From assembly GCF_001601815.1 (NCBI RefSeq), contig NZ_LUKG01000009.1, positions 7,307 through 46,158 of the forward strand: a stretch of DNA of 38,852 nucleotides. Direction: 5' to 3'. Positions 1-7,511 of the stretch are shown here, one piece after another. This stretch comes from Flavihumibacter sp. CACIAM 22H1 (lineage in GTDB: Bacteria > Bacteroidota > Bacteroidia > Chitinophagales > Chitinophagaceae). The notes under the pieces are model-generated. The model was not told where the DNA came from. It searched no databases and was given only the letters and a program-made list of their open reading frames with translations. Within the stretch, counting starts at the first letter, position 1. Each line of letters starts with the position of its first letter. The translations under genes and the position numbers were made by a program.

Positions 1-1
1 C

Positions 2-481
2 TATGTATTATCGCTTCGCTCGGCGTTAACAGGTAAGCGATTGAGCTGCCAGGCCGTTCCGCATAGTTTCAATAAGCCAGGCACTGCCGAAGGCCGGTTG
101 GTAGGTGGTAACCTAAGCCTGGTAGTGCACCTCATAGGAACGCGCTCTTCTTATAAAACAACCGAAAAAATCCTGTTTCTCGAAGATGTTGGGGAACAGT
201 TGTATTCGATCGATCGTATGTTTCACCAGTTAAAACGCGCAGGTATGCTGGATGGGCTGGCGGCACTGGTTTTGGGCGGCTTTACTGATAACAAGGATAC
301 CGAACGGCCATTCGGACAAACGGTGGAAGAGTTGATCCGTGATCTACTTAAGGACGTCAGCTACCCGGTTTGTTATGGATTTCCTGTTAGTCATGAAAAA
401 GAAAATTTTGCCTTAAAAGTGGGGGCAAAATACCGCCTGAAAGTTGGTACAACGAAGGTGATACTTGAAGAAACCGGGTAG
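2..481 (+). CDS. LD-carboxypeptidase (peptidase family S66), C-terminal part
   Basis: Partial: the frame is open from base 2 with no start, so the 5' end lies outside the window; 159 codons remain of a family usually about 300 residues long. The remaining part carries the S66 C-terminal domain: a GRLVGGNLS segment, then KILFLEDVGEQLYSIDRMF, which holds the catalytic Glu region, and GFPVSHEKENFAL, which holds the family's catalytic His. S66 enzymes remove the terminal D-Ala from murein tetrapeptides during peptidoglycan recycling, normally in the cytoplasm. The Ser nucleophile would be in the missing N-terminal half. The gene ends one base before the convergent NlpE-like gene. Family assignment is confident; substrate is inferred from the family. 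Confidence 0.85.
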   Translation, partial: YVLSLRSALTGKRLSCQAVPHSFNKPGTAEGRLVGGNLSLVVHLIGTRSSYKTTEKILFLEDVGEQLYSIDRMFHQLKRAGMLDGLAALVLGGFTDNKDTERPFGQTVEELIRDLLKDVSYPVCYGFPVSHEKENFALKVGAKYRLKVGTTKVILEETG

Positions 482-1177
482 TTAACGGCAGCTTTCGATC
501 AGCTCATTTATTTTATTGATTTTCACCTGGTACCCGGTAGCACTGCTATCTGCTAAAGGGGCTAATTCAATAATGGCCTGTACAAAAACACCATCTTCCA
601 GTTTGGCTTTCTGTTTTACCAGGAATCTTTCGGCGTCTTTTAGCATACGATCCTGGACTACTGTCCATGCCTGCTGCTGACCGCAGAGCGTAAATGCCGT
701 TGATTTGTTTTCATTTTTTATTAAACCTCTTGCTATAAAAGGAATACTTGTAAGATTAGCCGGGGGTGTTGCCTGTTTCAGGCTGTAGTCTAGCCCTGAT
801 AGGATCTCCGTTCCGTCTTTATCAAGGAGCACAAGCCGGTCTTCCAAAATGGTAAAGCGGAGCAGACTGTCTGCATCTGCCTGCAACAGCAGTTTGTCTC
901 CTTCCCTGCGGTAGGTCCCCATCCTGCCAAAGGGAATAGACTGTTCTGTTAAATACTGCTCGGTAAGAAAAAAAGTGCTGTCAGTTAAAATGGATAAACC
1001 GGTCAGAATGCCTTCACAGCTGGCGCAGGGAAGGGTATCGGTATAATAGCCGGCCAGTTCATTCAGTGATACCGCTATTTTGGTTTCCGGTACCGTAATG
1101 TCCGTGGTTACTTCAATTCCATCATTGCAGGCAAAACAACCAGCTGCCAGTGCAGCCATGAGCAGTTTTCGAAGCAT
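482..1177 (-). CDS. NlpE-like copper-resistance/envelope lipoprotein
   Basis: Predicted lipoprotein of 231 residues. The ATG at 1177 is preferred because it places a clean lipobox, LAAG|C with Cys14, after a short hydrophobic stretch; the ATG at 1222 would add 15 unlike residues. Residues about 43-60 carry the NlpE N-terminal signature, YYTDTLPCASCEGI, with its CxxC pair at 51 and 54. The middle resembles the rest of an NlpE barrel domain, and the C-terminal half, about 145-231, is a META/heat-shock-like segment of uncertain type. NlpE of enterobacteria senses surface contact and envelope stress; that role here is inference. The gene is convergent with the LD-carboxypeptidase. A strong terminator hairpin lies only about 30 bp upstream of its start, so it is either attenuated or transcribed from a very short leader. 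Confidence 0.75.
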   Translation of the reverse strand: MLRKLLMAALAAGCFACNDGIEVTTDITVPETKIAVSLNELAGYYTDTLPCASCEGILTGLSILTDSTFFLTEQYLTEQSIPFGRMGTYRREGDKLLLQADADSLLRFTILEDRLVLLDKDGTEILSGLDYSLKQATPPANLTSIPFIARGLIKNENKSTAFTLCGQQQAWTVVQDRMLKDAERFLVKQKAKLEDGVFVQAIIELAPLADSSATGYQVKINKINELIESCR

Positions 1178-1206
1178 TAGCGGGGATTTTGGGCCCAAGA
1201 TACATA

Positions 1207-1236
1207 AAAAAGCCACCCGCATAAACGGGTGGCTTT
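1207..1236 (-). terminator. Rho-independent terminator or attenuator upstream of the NlpE-like gene
   Basis: The arms at 1209-1219 and 1226-1236 pair perfectly over 11 bp around a 6-nt loop. Read on the minus strand, the stem is followed by a run of six T, a canonical intrinsic terminator. On the plus strand the trailing T run is only three bases, so minus-strand use is favoured. No minus-strand gene longer than a leader peptide lies upstream before oxyR, so the terminated RNA would be a short leader or small RNA from roughly 1320-1340 to 1207. Confidence 0.75.
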
Positions 1237-1351
1237 ATCGTGCTTACTACCAACCAGTGACTAAACCGAGCCCTGGCAGATAGGGTGGTATATTCTCCTA
1301 TTAATTTAAACATTTTATCTGATTAGTCTGATTGATTAATTTTATATTTCA

Positions 1352-1366
1352 ATAGATAAAATCTAT
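1352..1366 (+). promoter_or_regulatory. OxyR box at the oxyR start
   Basis: The 15 bases ATAGATAAAATCTAT fit the OxyR consensus ATAGnTnnnAnCTAT at every fixed position and sit inside a 7-bp perfect inverted repeat, 1351-1357 and 1361-1367. The site ends two bases before the oxyR ATG. A TATATTTC sequence at 1343-1350 is one mismatch from the Bacteroidota -7 box TAnnTTTG, so the box would cover the transcription start, a position that suits autorepression. The full four-element E. coli site is not evident upstream. The match is seen directly; binding is inference. Confidence 0.65.
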
Positions 1367-1368
1367 TT

Positions 1369-2316
1369 ATGACCCTCACCCAACTTGAATACATATTGGC
1401 CGTGGATGAGTACCGGCATTTTGCTACGGCTGCTACTCATTGTTTTGTAACCCAGCCCACGCTTAGCATGCAGATACAGAAGCTGGAAGAAGAAATGGGG
1501 TTTAAGTTTTTTGACAGAAGCCGGCAGCCGGTAGTTCCAACGCCGATGGGCGAACTGGTATTAGAACATGCCCGCAAGGTACTGCGGGAAGTAAAGGTAT
1601 TGGAGGATGTTATCAAGGAAAAACAAGGGCTGATCCATGGAGAGCTTCGGCTTGGCATCATTCCTACGCTGGCGCCGTATTTACTACCGCTTTTCCTGCC
1701 TTCCTTCCTGGAAAAATACCCCGAACTCCAATTGAAGGTAAAGGAAATGACTACCGACAACCTGCTAGAAGCTGTTCTAAAAGGTCATCTTGATATGGCG
1801 CTGGCTGTTACCCCGCTTCAGAACAAAGGCGTGGATGAACACCCGCTTTTTTACGAGGAAATGGTAGCTTATGTATCGAGAAAAAATGCAGCCTATAAAA
1901 AAACCTATGTATTGGCCAATGATATCGATGTACATGAACTCTGGTTATTGGAAGAGGGGCATTGTTTCCGCGATCAGATGCTGAATTTATGCGAGTTACA
2001 GCAGGCCCATAAAGACCTTTTATTGTTTGAATACGAAGCGGGTAGTTTGGAAACTTTAAAAAAGATGGTGGAAACCAACCGGGGAATTACCATCCTGCCC
2101 GAGCTGGCTACCTATGACCTAAATGCGGCGCAGCAACGGTTACTGCGGCATTTCAAATCTCCTTCTCCGATGCGGGAGGTAAGTCTGATAACCAGTAAAA
2201 CATTTGTAAAGCAGAAATTATTACAAGCGCTGAAAGCTTGTATTACAGATAATCTGCCGGATAAAATCCGAAAAAATAAACCGCGGAATATTATTGCTGT
2301 TGGGGAGCCGGGCTAG
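1369..2316 (+). CDS. oxyR: OxyR, peroxide-sensing LysR-type regulator
   Basis: LysR-family regulator of 315 residues. The N-terminal winged helix-turn-helix covers about 1-60 (MTLTQLEYILAV, then FVTQPTLSMQIQKLEEEMG), followed by a linker helix and a periplasmic-binding-protein-like effector domain from about 90. The redox motif GHCFRDQMLNLC places cysteines at 199 and 208, the same numbers and spacing as the peroxide-reactive pair of E. coli OxyR, so disulfide switching is well supported. The start matches the family N-terminus, with no spare upstream residues. A consensus OxyR box abuts the start codon, which suggests autoregulation. The last 26 bp overlap the 3' end of the convergent AsmA-like gene. 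No catalase, Dps or peroxiredoxin gene lies in the window. Confidence 0.93.
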   Translation: MTLTQLEYILAVDEYRHFATAATHCFVTQPTLSMQIQKLEEEMGFKFFDRSRQPVVPTPMGELVLEHARKVLREVKVLEDVIKEKQGLIHGELRLGIIPTLAPYLLPLFLPSFLEKYPELQLKVKEMTTDNLLEAVLKGHLDMALAVTPLQNKGVDEHPLFYEEMVAYVSRKNAAYKKTYVLANDIDVHELWLLEEGHCFRDQMLNLCELQQAHKDLLLFEYEAGSLETLKKMVETNRGITILPELATYDLNAAQQRLLRHFKSPSPMREVSLITSKTFVKQKLLQALKACITDNLPDKIRKNKPRNIIAVGEPG

Positions 2317-5300
2317 TTTCGTCCTGCACTTCTTCCAGTTCATCTTCTTCTTTGCCTTTCCTGATTTTTACCAGCGGGTTATCAGAATTACCGGTAATGG
2401 TCATGGGTATGCCCAAAATACCAAGCGGCGGCAATCCTAACCTAAATCGCAGATTCAGCCGACCGTCTAATGATACCTGTCCTTCCAGGCGGGGGCGAAA
2501 ACCAAAAATGCGCATTTTTGTCCGTTCTATGGTCAGCAGGTTGTTCTGAATGCTGGACTGAATGGTAACTGCTTTCAGGTTTGGATTATTGATACTGTCT
2601 TTTCCTGTGGCCCGGCTAACGGCACTGAACAAGCGAAGCCCTTTTACCTGTACCTGTTCCAATACCAGTTTTCCTTTCCCTTTTAAGGAAGGATAAACAG
2701 GTTCCATTTTTTCATTCAGGCGTCCGTTTAAACTATAATCAGCGGAAATAATTCCTTTGGCATACGCAGCGCCAGGAGCCATTTCCCGGAAAATGGCCAG
2801 GTCCTGGTAAGCTTTCTGAACATCAAAGGAATCGGCTTTCAGCTTTACTTCAAACCTGGCAGAAACCGGGTTTTCGGGCGCGTAGCTGGCAGTAATGTTA
2901 AGCATTGCGCCGGCCAGCCGGGCGGTTGACGGGTTTATGAGCAGCCTGCCTTTTTCAAGTTCCAACTGGGTGTTCAGCTGGTGCAAAACCGATTGACCGT
3001 ACACAAGGGTGTCAAATTTTCCGGCTATGCGGAAACGGATATCAGCAGGCAATAGAACCACTCCTTCCGTACCGGAAGAGTCAGTTGCGGGGTTTGTATC
3101 AAAGGCCATAAAATCGTCTACTACCAGCTTGTTTCCTGTTACTGATAAATTGCCTGCGAGCTCTGATTGTCCTAAAAGATAGCCAATGAATTGCTGCAGG
3201 TCTCCGTTCAGTTGAAAATCCTGGTTCTTGTATTGGAGGCGGGCATTTTTTAACCAGGCATGTTCGCGGTTAAATTCAAGGCGTGCCTGCGGCAAATAAA
3301 AAGGAGCCGGGTATTCGCGGGTTTGTAAGTGAATACCGGATGCTTCCAGGTAGCCCCTGTTATTCAGCAGTTGATAACGTTTGTTCCGTATATCGGATTC
3401 TTTACCCTGGAGGTCAAGCTGCATAGAAAGTTCACCACCAAATTTATACCCGGCTATACCCAGCATTTGGTATATACTGTCGAGTTGTAAACTCCCTGTT
3501 GCCTTTATTGCATAGTGCAGATCGTCGAGGTTCTGCAATGCTGCTGTCAGCGAAAATGGACGTTTGTTAAATTCGAAATCAAGTGGCTGAATTAAAATGG
3601 ATAAATCTTTATAAGACGCTGTTTTACTGCTGATGGTGGCTTTGGTCTTTATTTGCTGCAGTGCTTCGGTAGCAAAAGGGGTCTTTACGAAGCCCTTATC
3701 CCAGTCAATAGTTGCGGTACTAACCGGGAATTGTTTTTGTGAAGGATGGTACGTGCCCTTTGACACCAGGTTCATCTGCAGGTTTCCGGAAAACGCATAT
3801 CCATCCATGGGAAAGATCTGTGCCAATTCCTGTAACAAGAGTTTAGCCTGCAGGTTGGCATCGATCCGGGCGGGCATTAATCCCTGCAGGTCAAGCCGGC
3901 CTTCCAGGTTGCCGGTACCTGGGGTAGCTTTTAAGGATTGCATACGGAACCGGATATCCTTCCACTGGTTGCCTTCCAGTGAAGATTCTATATCAGCCTG
4001 CACATCTTTTATTGCGAGGGGAAGTGTAGCGTATTGAAAGGATCCGTTTTTGATGGAGGCTTTTAGCTGGTAAGCAGGAACCGATAGCAGGATGGTGTCC
4101 GGCCGTATATTAGCAGGGTTTTGACCTGTTTGATAAACTCCCTGAACCTTGGCAGAAAGGGAAAGCAAGCCCTTTAGGTCGGCGCTTTGCAATCCGATTG
4201 CCTGGTCCAGCAAACCCAGGTCCATTCGTGTATCCACCAGGGCATCCAGGTTCGGGGCCTGCATGCCCAACCATTTTAATTTCAGTCTAGTAGGTTCTTT
4301 CCGGAGGGTAAATGAAAGGGTGTCTAATTGAATCAGTAAACTATCTGTATTAAGTTTTGGCAAATAGATATCAGCAGCTATCTGAAGGTTCTTTAGGGGC
4401 TCCGGTGCTTTTTTGTGCTGCAGGCTGCCGTCTTTTACGCGGCAGGAAATATGCATATCGGGCGCTTCCCCGGTACTAGCCCGGTAGGAGCCCTTCAGGT
4501 CGAGGGTAACCCTGCTTTGCCCCGAAAACCGGGTATCTCTGAACCAGGAAGCGTATTCCGGTGGAAAAACGGAAAACACGTTCGCAAAATCGGTAGTCCC
4601 CGAAACTACGCGCAGGTCAATATCATAGCCATCCCGAACAAAAAAAAGGGTGCCGGTAAAATCAACTGGTAATTGATTGATCAGTACATTGTTTTTTTGA
4701 AAACGGAACGCAAGCGAATAGGTATTGATGCCTGTTATCAGTTCTGCATCAATGCTGCGTTGGTTCAGGTAGGTGGTGCCATCGTACTCAAAACTCAGGG
4801 CTTCGGTATGGAGGGAAGACGTGAGGTCAAATTCTTCCTGGTCGAGCAGACCTTTTCCTTCGTAATCAAAACGCTCTGATTGAATGGTCATTGGTATGGA
4901 CGCGTCGCGGTAATACAGTGAACAGTCAGAAAAATAGATACCCCTGATTTGCAGGCTCGTACCGCCCGAGGGCTGTTGCAGTGTGGAGTCTGCCTGTTCT
5001 GCACCTCTATAAATTGCATAATTGGCATTTCCCTTTTCGTCTACCAATACCTTTACGCGGGCCTTGTTAATAAAAAATTGATCAACCTCCAGCTCGGAAC
5101 GAAACAGGGAACGGAGATTTATGCCAAAGCTGAGCGACTGGCCAGCCATTAGGGTATCTTTCTCAAACGGAGCGGCACCGGTGAGGGTAAAATCATGCAG
5201 GCTCAGTGTCAGGGTCGGAAACTGTTCAAAAAAACTGAGTTTCACTTTCCTGAATTCAATCCGGGCATTCACTGATTGGTTTATCCATTGTTTGATGCTG

Positions 5301-5407
5301 GATTCAATTTTTCCGGGAAAAAGCAGCGGAAGTAGAAAAAGCAGCAGCAGTAAACTACCAAGGATAATTCCGGTTCTTTTCAGCCATTTAAGCAGGGTGG
5401 TACGCAT
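2291..5407 (-). CDS. AsmA-like envelope protein
   Basis: Large protein of 1038 residues with a single N-terminal membrane anchor (about residues 12-30) and a long, mostly beta-strand periplasmic region. The N-terminus fits the AsmA family: anchor, then an IESSIKQWINQSVNARIEF-type segment and LSLHDFTLTG. The C-terminal third, around 850-1010, resembles the AsmA C-terminal region, ending near GIPMTITGNSDNPLVKI. The tail is acidic, Pro- and Gln-rich. AsmA-like proteins are thought to bridge the periplasm and move lipids to, or support assembly of, the outer membrane; the exact cargo is unknown. It begins 11 bp after the alpha/beta hydrolase gene at 5419-6237, so the two are probably cotranscribed. 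It overlaps oxyR tail to tail. Confidence 0.8.
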   Translation of the reverse strand: MRTTLLKWLKRTGIILGSLLLLLFLLPLLFPGKIESSIKQWINQSVNARIEFRKVKLSFFEQFPTLTLSLHDFTLTGAAPFEKDTLMAGQSLSFGINLRSLFRSELEVDQFFINKARVKVLVDEKGNANYAIYRGAEQADSTLQQPSGGTSLQIRGIYFSDCSLYYRDASIPMTIQSERFDYEGKGLLDQEEFDLTSSLHTEALSFEYDGTTYLNQRSIDAELITGINTYSLAFRFQKNNVLINQLPVDFTGTLFFVRDGYDIDLRVVSGTTDFANVFSVFPPEYASWFRDTRFSGQSRVTLDLKGSYRASTGEAPDMHISCRVKDGSLQHKKAPEPLKNLQIAADIYLPKLNTDSLLIQLDTLSFTLRKEPTRLKLKWLGMQAPNLDALVDTRMDLGLLDQAIGLQSADLKGLLSLSAKVQGVYQTGQNPANIRPDTILLSVPAYQLKASIKNGSFQYATLPLAIKDVQADIESSLEGNQWKDIRFRMQSLKATPGTGNLEGRLDLQGLMPARIDANLQAKLLLQELAQIFPMDGYAFSGNLQMNLVSKGTYHPSQKQFPVSTATIDWDKGFVKTPFATEALQQIKTKATISSKTASYKDLSILIQPLDFEFNKRPFSLTAALQNLDDLHYAIKATGSLQLDSIYQMLGIAGYKFGGELSMQLDLQGKESDIRNKRYQLLNNRGYLEASGIHLQTREYPAPFYLPQARLEFNREHAWLKNARLQYKNQDFQLNGDLQQFIGYLLGQSELAGNLSVTGNKLVVDDFMAFDTNPATDSSGTEGVVLLPADIRFRIAGKFDTLVYGQSVLHQLNTQLELEKGRLLINPSTARLAGAMLNITASYAPENPVSARFEVKLKADSFDVQKAYQDLAIFREMAPGAAYAKGIISADYSLNGRLNEKMEPVYPSLKGKGKLVLEQVQVKGLRLFSAVSRATGKDSINNPNLKAVTIQSSIQNNLLTIERTKMRIFGFRPRLEGQVSLDGRLNLRFRLGLPPLGILGIPMTITGNSDNPLVKIRKGKEEDELEEVQDETSPAPQQQ

Positions 5408-5418
5408 GAAAGGGGCGG

Positions 5419-6237
5419 TTAAGGTTGGTTGGTTTGAAATACAGAATCCATGGTATGCTGGTAAAGGGCATAATTGGTAAGATCATTATGGCTTCCTCCT
5501 TCAATGCGGATAAACCTATCCGTGGATTTTAAGAGCGGCTTTAATCGGATGGCATTGTCATACGGCACAACCCCGTCATCGGTTCCCTGCATTATTAAAA
5601 CAGGGGCTTTGATAAGCGGTAGGTAGCGGTAGGTGGGTAATTCCATTTTAATCATGCGGCTTACAGGATATACAGGCAGGTAGCGGCTAAAGAGCGAATG
5701 AATACTGTAGTAGGGGGTCTCCAGGATAACCAATCGCGACACCGTTTCGCTGGCCAGGCGGGCGGCAATGCCTGTTCCCATACTTTTTCCATAAAGCACC
5801 AGGCTGTCGGCTGCAAAACTGGCCCGGGCCAGTTTATAGGTTTGCTGCGCATACGCGTGCATCCGTTCTTCGGTCAGTTCACCGGTGCTTTTGCCAAAGC
5901 CCGGATAATCAGGCATCCATACTTCATACCCCCGTTGGGTAAATTGCCTGGCATAAGCAGCATAGTGCCGGATGTTTTTTTTGTTTCCATGAAAATATAA
6001 AACCGCCCCTTTAACCGGGAAACTGCTGTCTGCTGCTGGCAAAAATCGAATTATGTTAAGGTTCGATTCCTTGTCGAACGGAATATTCAGTTCTTTAAAT
6101 GGCTGATCAAACTGGTAGGAACTGGATTTGGTAAGGGGTTCGGGGTGAAAGAGCAGGTAGTCCTGCAGATAATATACCGCAATCCCGATTCCTGCATAGA
6201 GAATAACCGCTATTTTTAACCACCGCATCCATTTCAT
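5419..6237 (-). CDS. Membrane-anchored alpha/beta hydrolase
   Basis: Protein of 272 residues with an N-terminal membrane segment (about 8-24) and an alpha/beta hydrolase fold. Visible elements are the oxyanion region YFHGNKKN (81-88), the FGKSTG loop, nucleophile elbow GKSMG with Ser152, acid GTDDGVVP with Asp220/221, and GGSHNDL with His250. It belongs to the group that includes YqkD/FrsA-like and BAAT-like serine hydrolases, whose substrates are mostly unknown. It lies upstream of the AsmA-like gene with an 11-bp gap, so a lipid or envelope role is possible but unproven. A clear paralogue with the same architecture lies at 31580-32362. Confidence 0.8.
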   Translation of the reverse strand: MKWMRWLKIAVILYAGIGIAVYYLQDYLLFHPEPLTKSSSYQFDQPFKELNIPFDKESNLNIIRFLPAADSSFPVKGAVLYFHGNKKNIRHYAAYARQFTQRGYEVWMPDYPGFGKSTGELTEERMHAYAQQTYKLARASFAADSLVLYGKSMGTGIAARLASETVSRLVILETPYYSIHSLFSRYLPVYPVSRMIKMELPTYRYLPLIKAPVLIMQGTDDGVVPYDNAIRLKPLLKSTDRFIRIEGGSHNDLTNYALYQHTMDSVFQTNQP

Positions 6238-6271
6238 CTTGCAAAAATAAGAAAGCCCGTACGTGCTTCAA

Positions 6272-6301
6272 TTGCCGGTAAATAAATTAGTGCTAACTTG
6301 A
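6272..6301 (+). promoter_or_regulatory. Weak candidate promoter for the aromatic-rich protein gene
   Basis: A TTG at 6272-6274 is followed after 19 bp by TAACTTGA at 6294-6301, a partial match to the Bacteroidota -33 (TTTG) and -7 (TAnnTTTG) elements. If real, transcription would begin close to 6307, inside the codons after an ATG at 6302, which supports translation from the ATG at 6320. The match is imperfect. Confidence 0.25.
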
Positions 6302-6319
6302 ATGTGTAAATTATATTAT

Positions 6320-7498
6320 ATGAAAGCCTGCAGGCAGTTGCTTCTTTTTTTATTTTTTTTTATTAAGGCGGTTTCAATCAATGCTCAAAGCGCTTCGGAG
6401 GAAGGCAAGCTGGGCTTACCGGGTGATAACCTGAATCTTTTTTCCGTGATGAAAATTTTCCAGGAATCGGAAACACTGGAGGCTTTTGAGAAAAAACTCA
6501 ATGAAGAAGATAACCGGATCAATAACCTCGACCTGGATGGGGATGATAAAATTGATTATATATCGGTTGTAGATGAAGTGGATGGGGATGTGCACCTAAT
6601 TATTTTACGGGTAGCGCTTAATGGTAAAGAAACCCAGGATCTGGCTGTGTTTACGGTAGAAAAGCTTAAAAACGGCGAGGTGCAGATCCAGTTAACGGGG
6701 GATGAGAACCTGTATGGGAAGGATTATATTATTGAACCAAACATGACAGAAGCCAATGCTTCCCAACGGCCCAATCCTGGTTATACTGGTAAAACGCAAA
6801 AAATCGACGATAAGGTAATTGTAGCCAGTGCTGTTCCGCGTACTGAAATTGCTACCTGGCCGGTGGTTGTTTACATGTACCAGCCAACTTATGTAGTTTG
6901 GCATTCGCCCTGGCATTGGGGGTATTATCCGCCCTGGTGGAGTCCTTGGAGGCCCTGGTACTGGCACCAGTACTATGGATACCATTATAACTGGTACCAC
7001 CATTATTATGGCTTTTACAGGAGAAGTTACTACCACCATTATCCGCACTGGAATGTATTTTACTATAGTAACAGGAGAACGGTGTCTATAACGGTTACTA
7101 ACAGACGAAGATCGGGGTATTATGGAACTACTTATTCAAGACCCGATTTGCGAAAAGACGGTATGGCCATGTATACCCGCCAACATCCGGAACGCCCGGT
7201 GCTGAAACCCGGTATTAACCGACCGGCCCCCACGAGGCCTGCCCCAACCAGACCAGTTCCGACCAGGCCGGCTCCGGGAAATGCAGGATCTGTTGCGCGG
7301 CCCAAACCATCGAGGCCCGCCGTGGAAAGACCCGTAACCAGGCCTGCCCCGTCGACTCGTCCGTCGCCATCGACTCGTCCATCACCGTCTACCCGTCCGT
7401 CGCCATCTACAAAACCCGCTACCCGTCCATCCCCTGCTGCAAAGCCTGCTACTCGTCCGGCTACCCGGCCAGCGCCAGTGAGAACCGGGGGAAACTGA
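6320..7498 (+). CDS. Secreted aromatic-rich protein with Arg-Pro repeat tail
   Basis: I do not recognise a named family. The ATG at 6320 gives 392 residues with a good signal peptide, cleaved near SINAQ|S (about 23); the ATG at 6302 would put six extra residues before it. Regions in order: a globular part (24-180) with an EF-hand-like loop DLDGDDKIDY at 71-80; a very aromatic and His-rich stretch at about 185-250 dominated by Trp, Tyr and His; a short basic part; and a disordered tail (about 298-390) of RPAPT and STRPSP repeats. The product is probably periplasmic or surface-exposed. The aromatic block and Pro-rich tail suggest cell-wall or matrix contact, and the His residues could bind metal, but no function can be assigned. 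It ends 13 bp before the convergent beta-lactamase gene. Confidence 0.7.
   Translation: MKACRQLLLFLFFFIKAVSINAQSASEEGKLGLPGDNLNLFSVMKIFQESETLEAFEKKLNEEDNRINNLDLDGDDKIDYISVVDEVDGDVHLIILRVALNGKETQDLAVFTVEKLKNGEVQIQLTGDENLYGKDYIIEPNMTEANASQRPNPGYTGKTQKIDDKVIVASAVPRTEIATWPVVVYMYQPTYVVWHSPWHWGYYPPWWSPWRPWYWHQYYGYHYNWYHHYYGFYRRSYYHHYPHWNVFYYSNRRTVSITVTNRRRSGYYGTTYSRPDLRKDGMAMYTRQHPERPVLKPGINRPAPTRPAPTRPVPTRPAPGNAGSVARPKPSRPAVERPVTRPAPSTRPSPSTRPSPSTRPSPSTKPATRPSPAAKPATRPATRPAPVRTGGN
7352..7405 (+). repeat. Three tandem 18-bp coding repeats
   Basis: Units at 7352-7369, 7370-7387 and 7388-7405 each encode STRPSP with a few synonymous differences. A related set encoding RPAPT/RPVPT lies at about 7219-7272. 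Both are in the disordered tail of the aromatic-rich protein and are likely to vary in copy number between strains. Confidence 0.8.
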
Positions 7499-7511
7499 TC
7501 AGGCAGAATCA

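Noticed and set aside
1122-1313. Minus-strand 63-codon frame starting at 1313
   Set aside because: It runs through the terminator hairpin and the lipoprotein start in a different frame; it has no protein-like composition and is better explained as leader or small-RNA sequence.
1236-1320. tRNA-like sequence on the minus strand upstream of the lipoprotein gene
   Set aside because: A GTTGGTAGT stretch resembles a D-loop, but acceptor and T arms and the TTCGA motif are absent.
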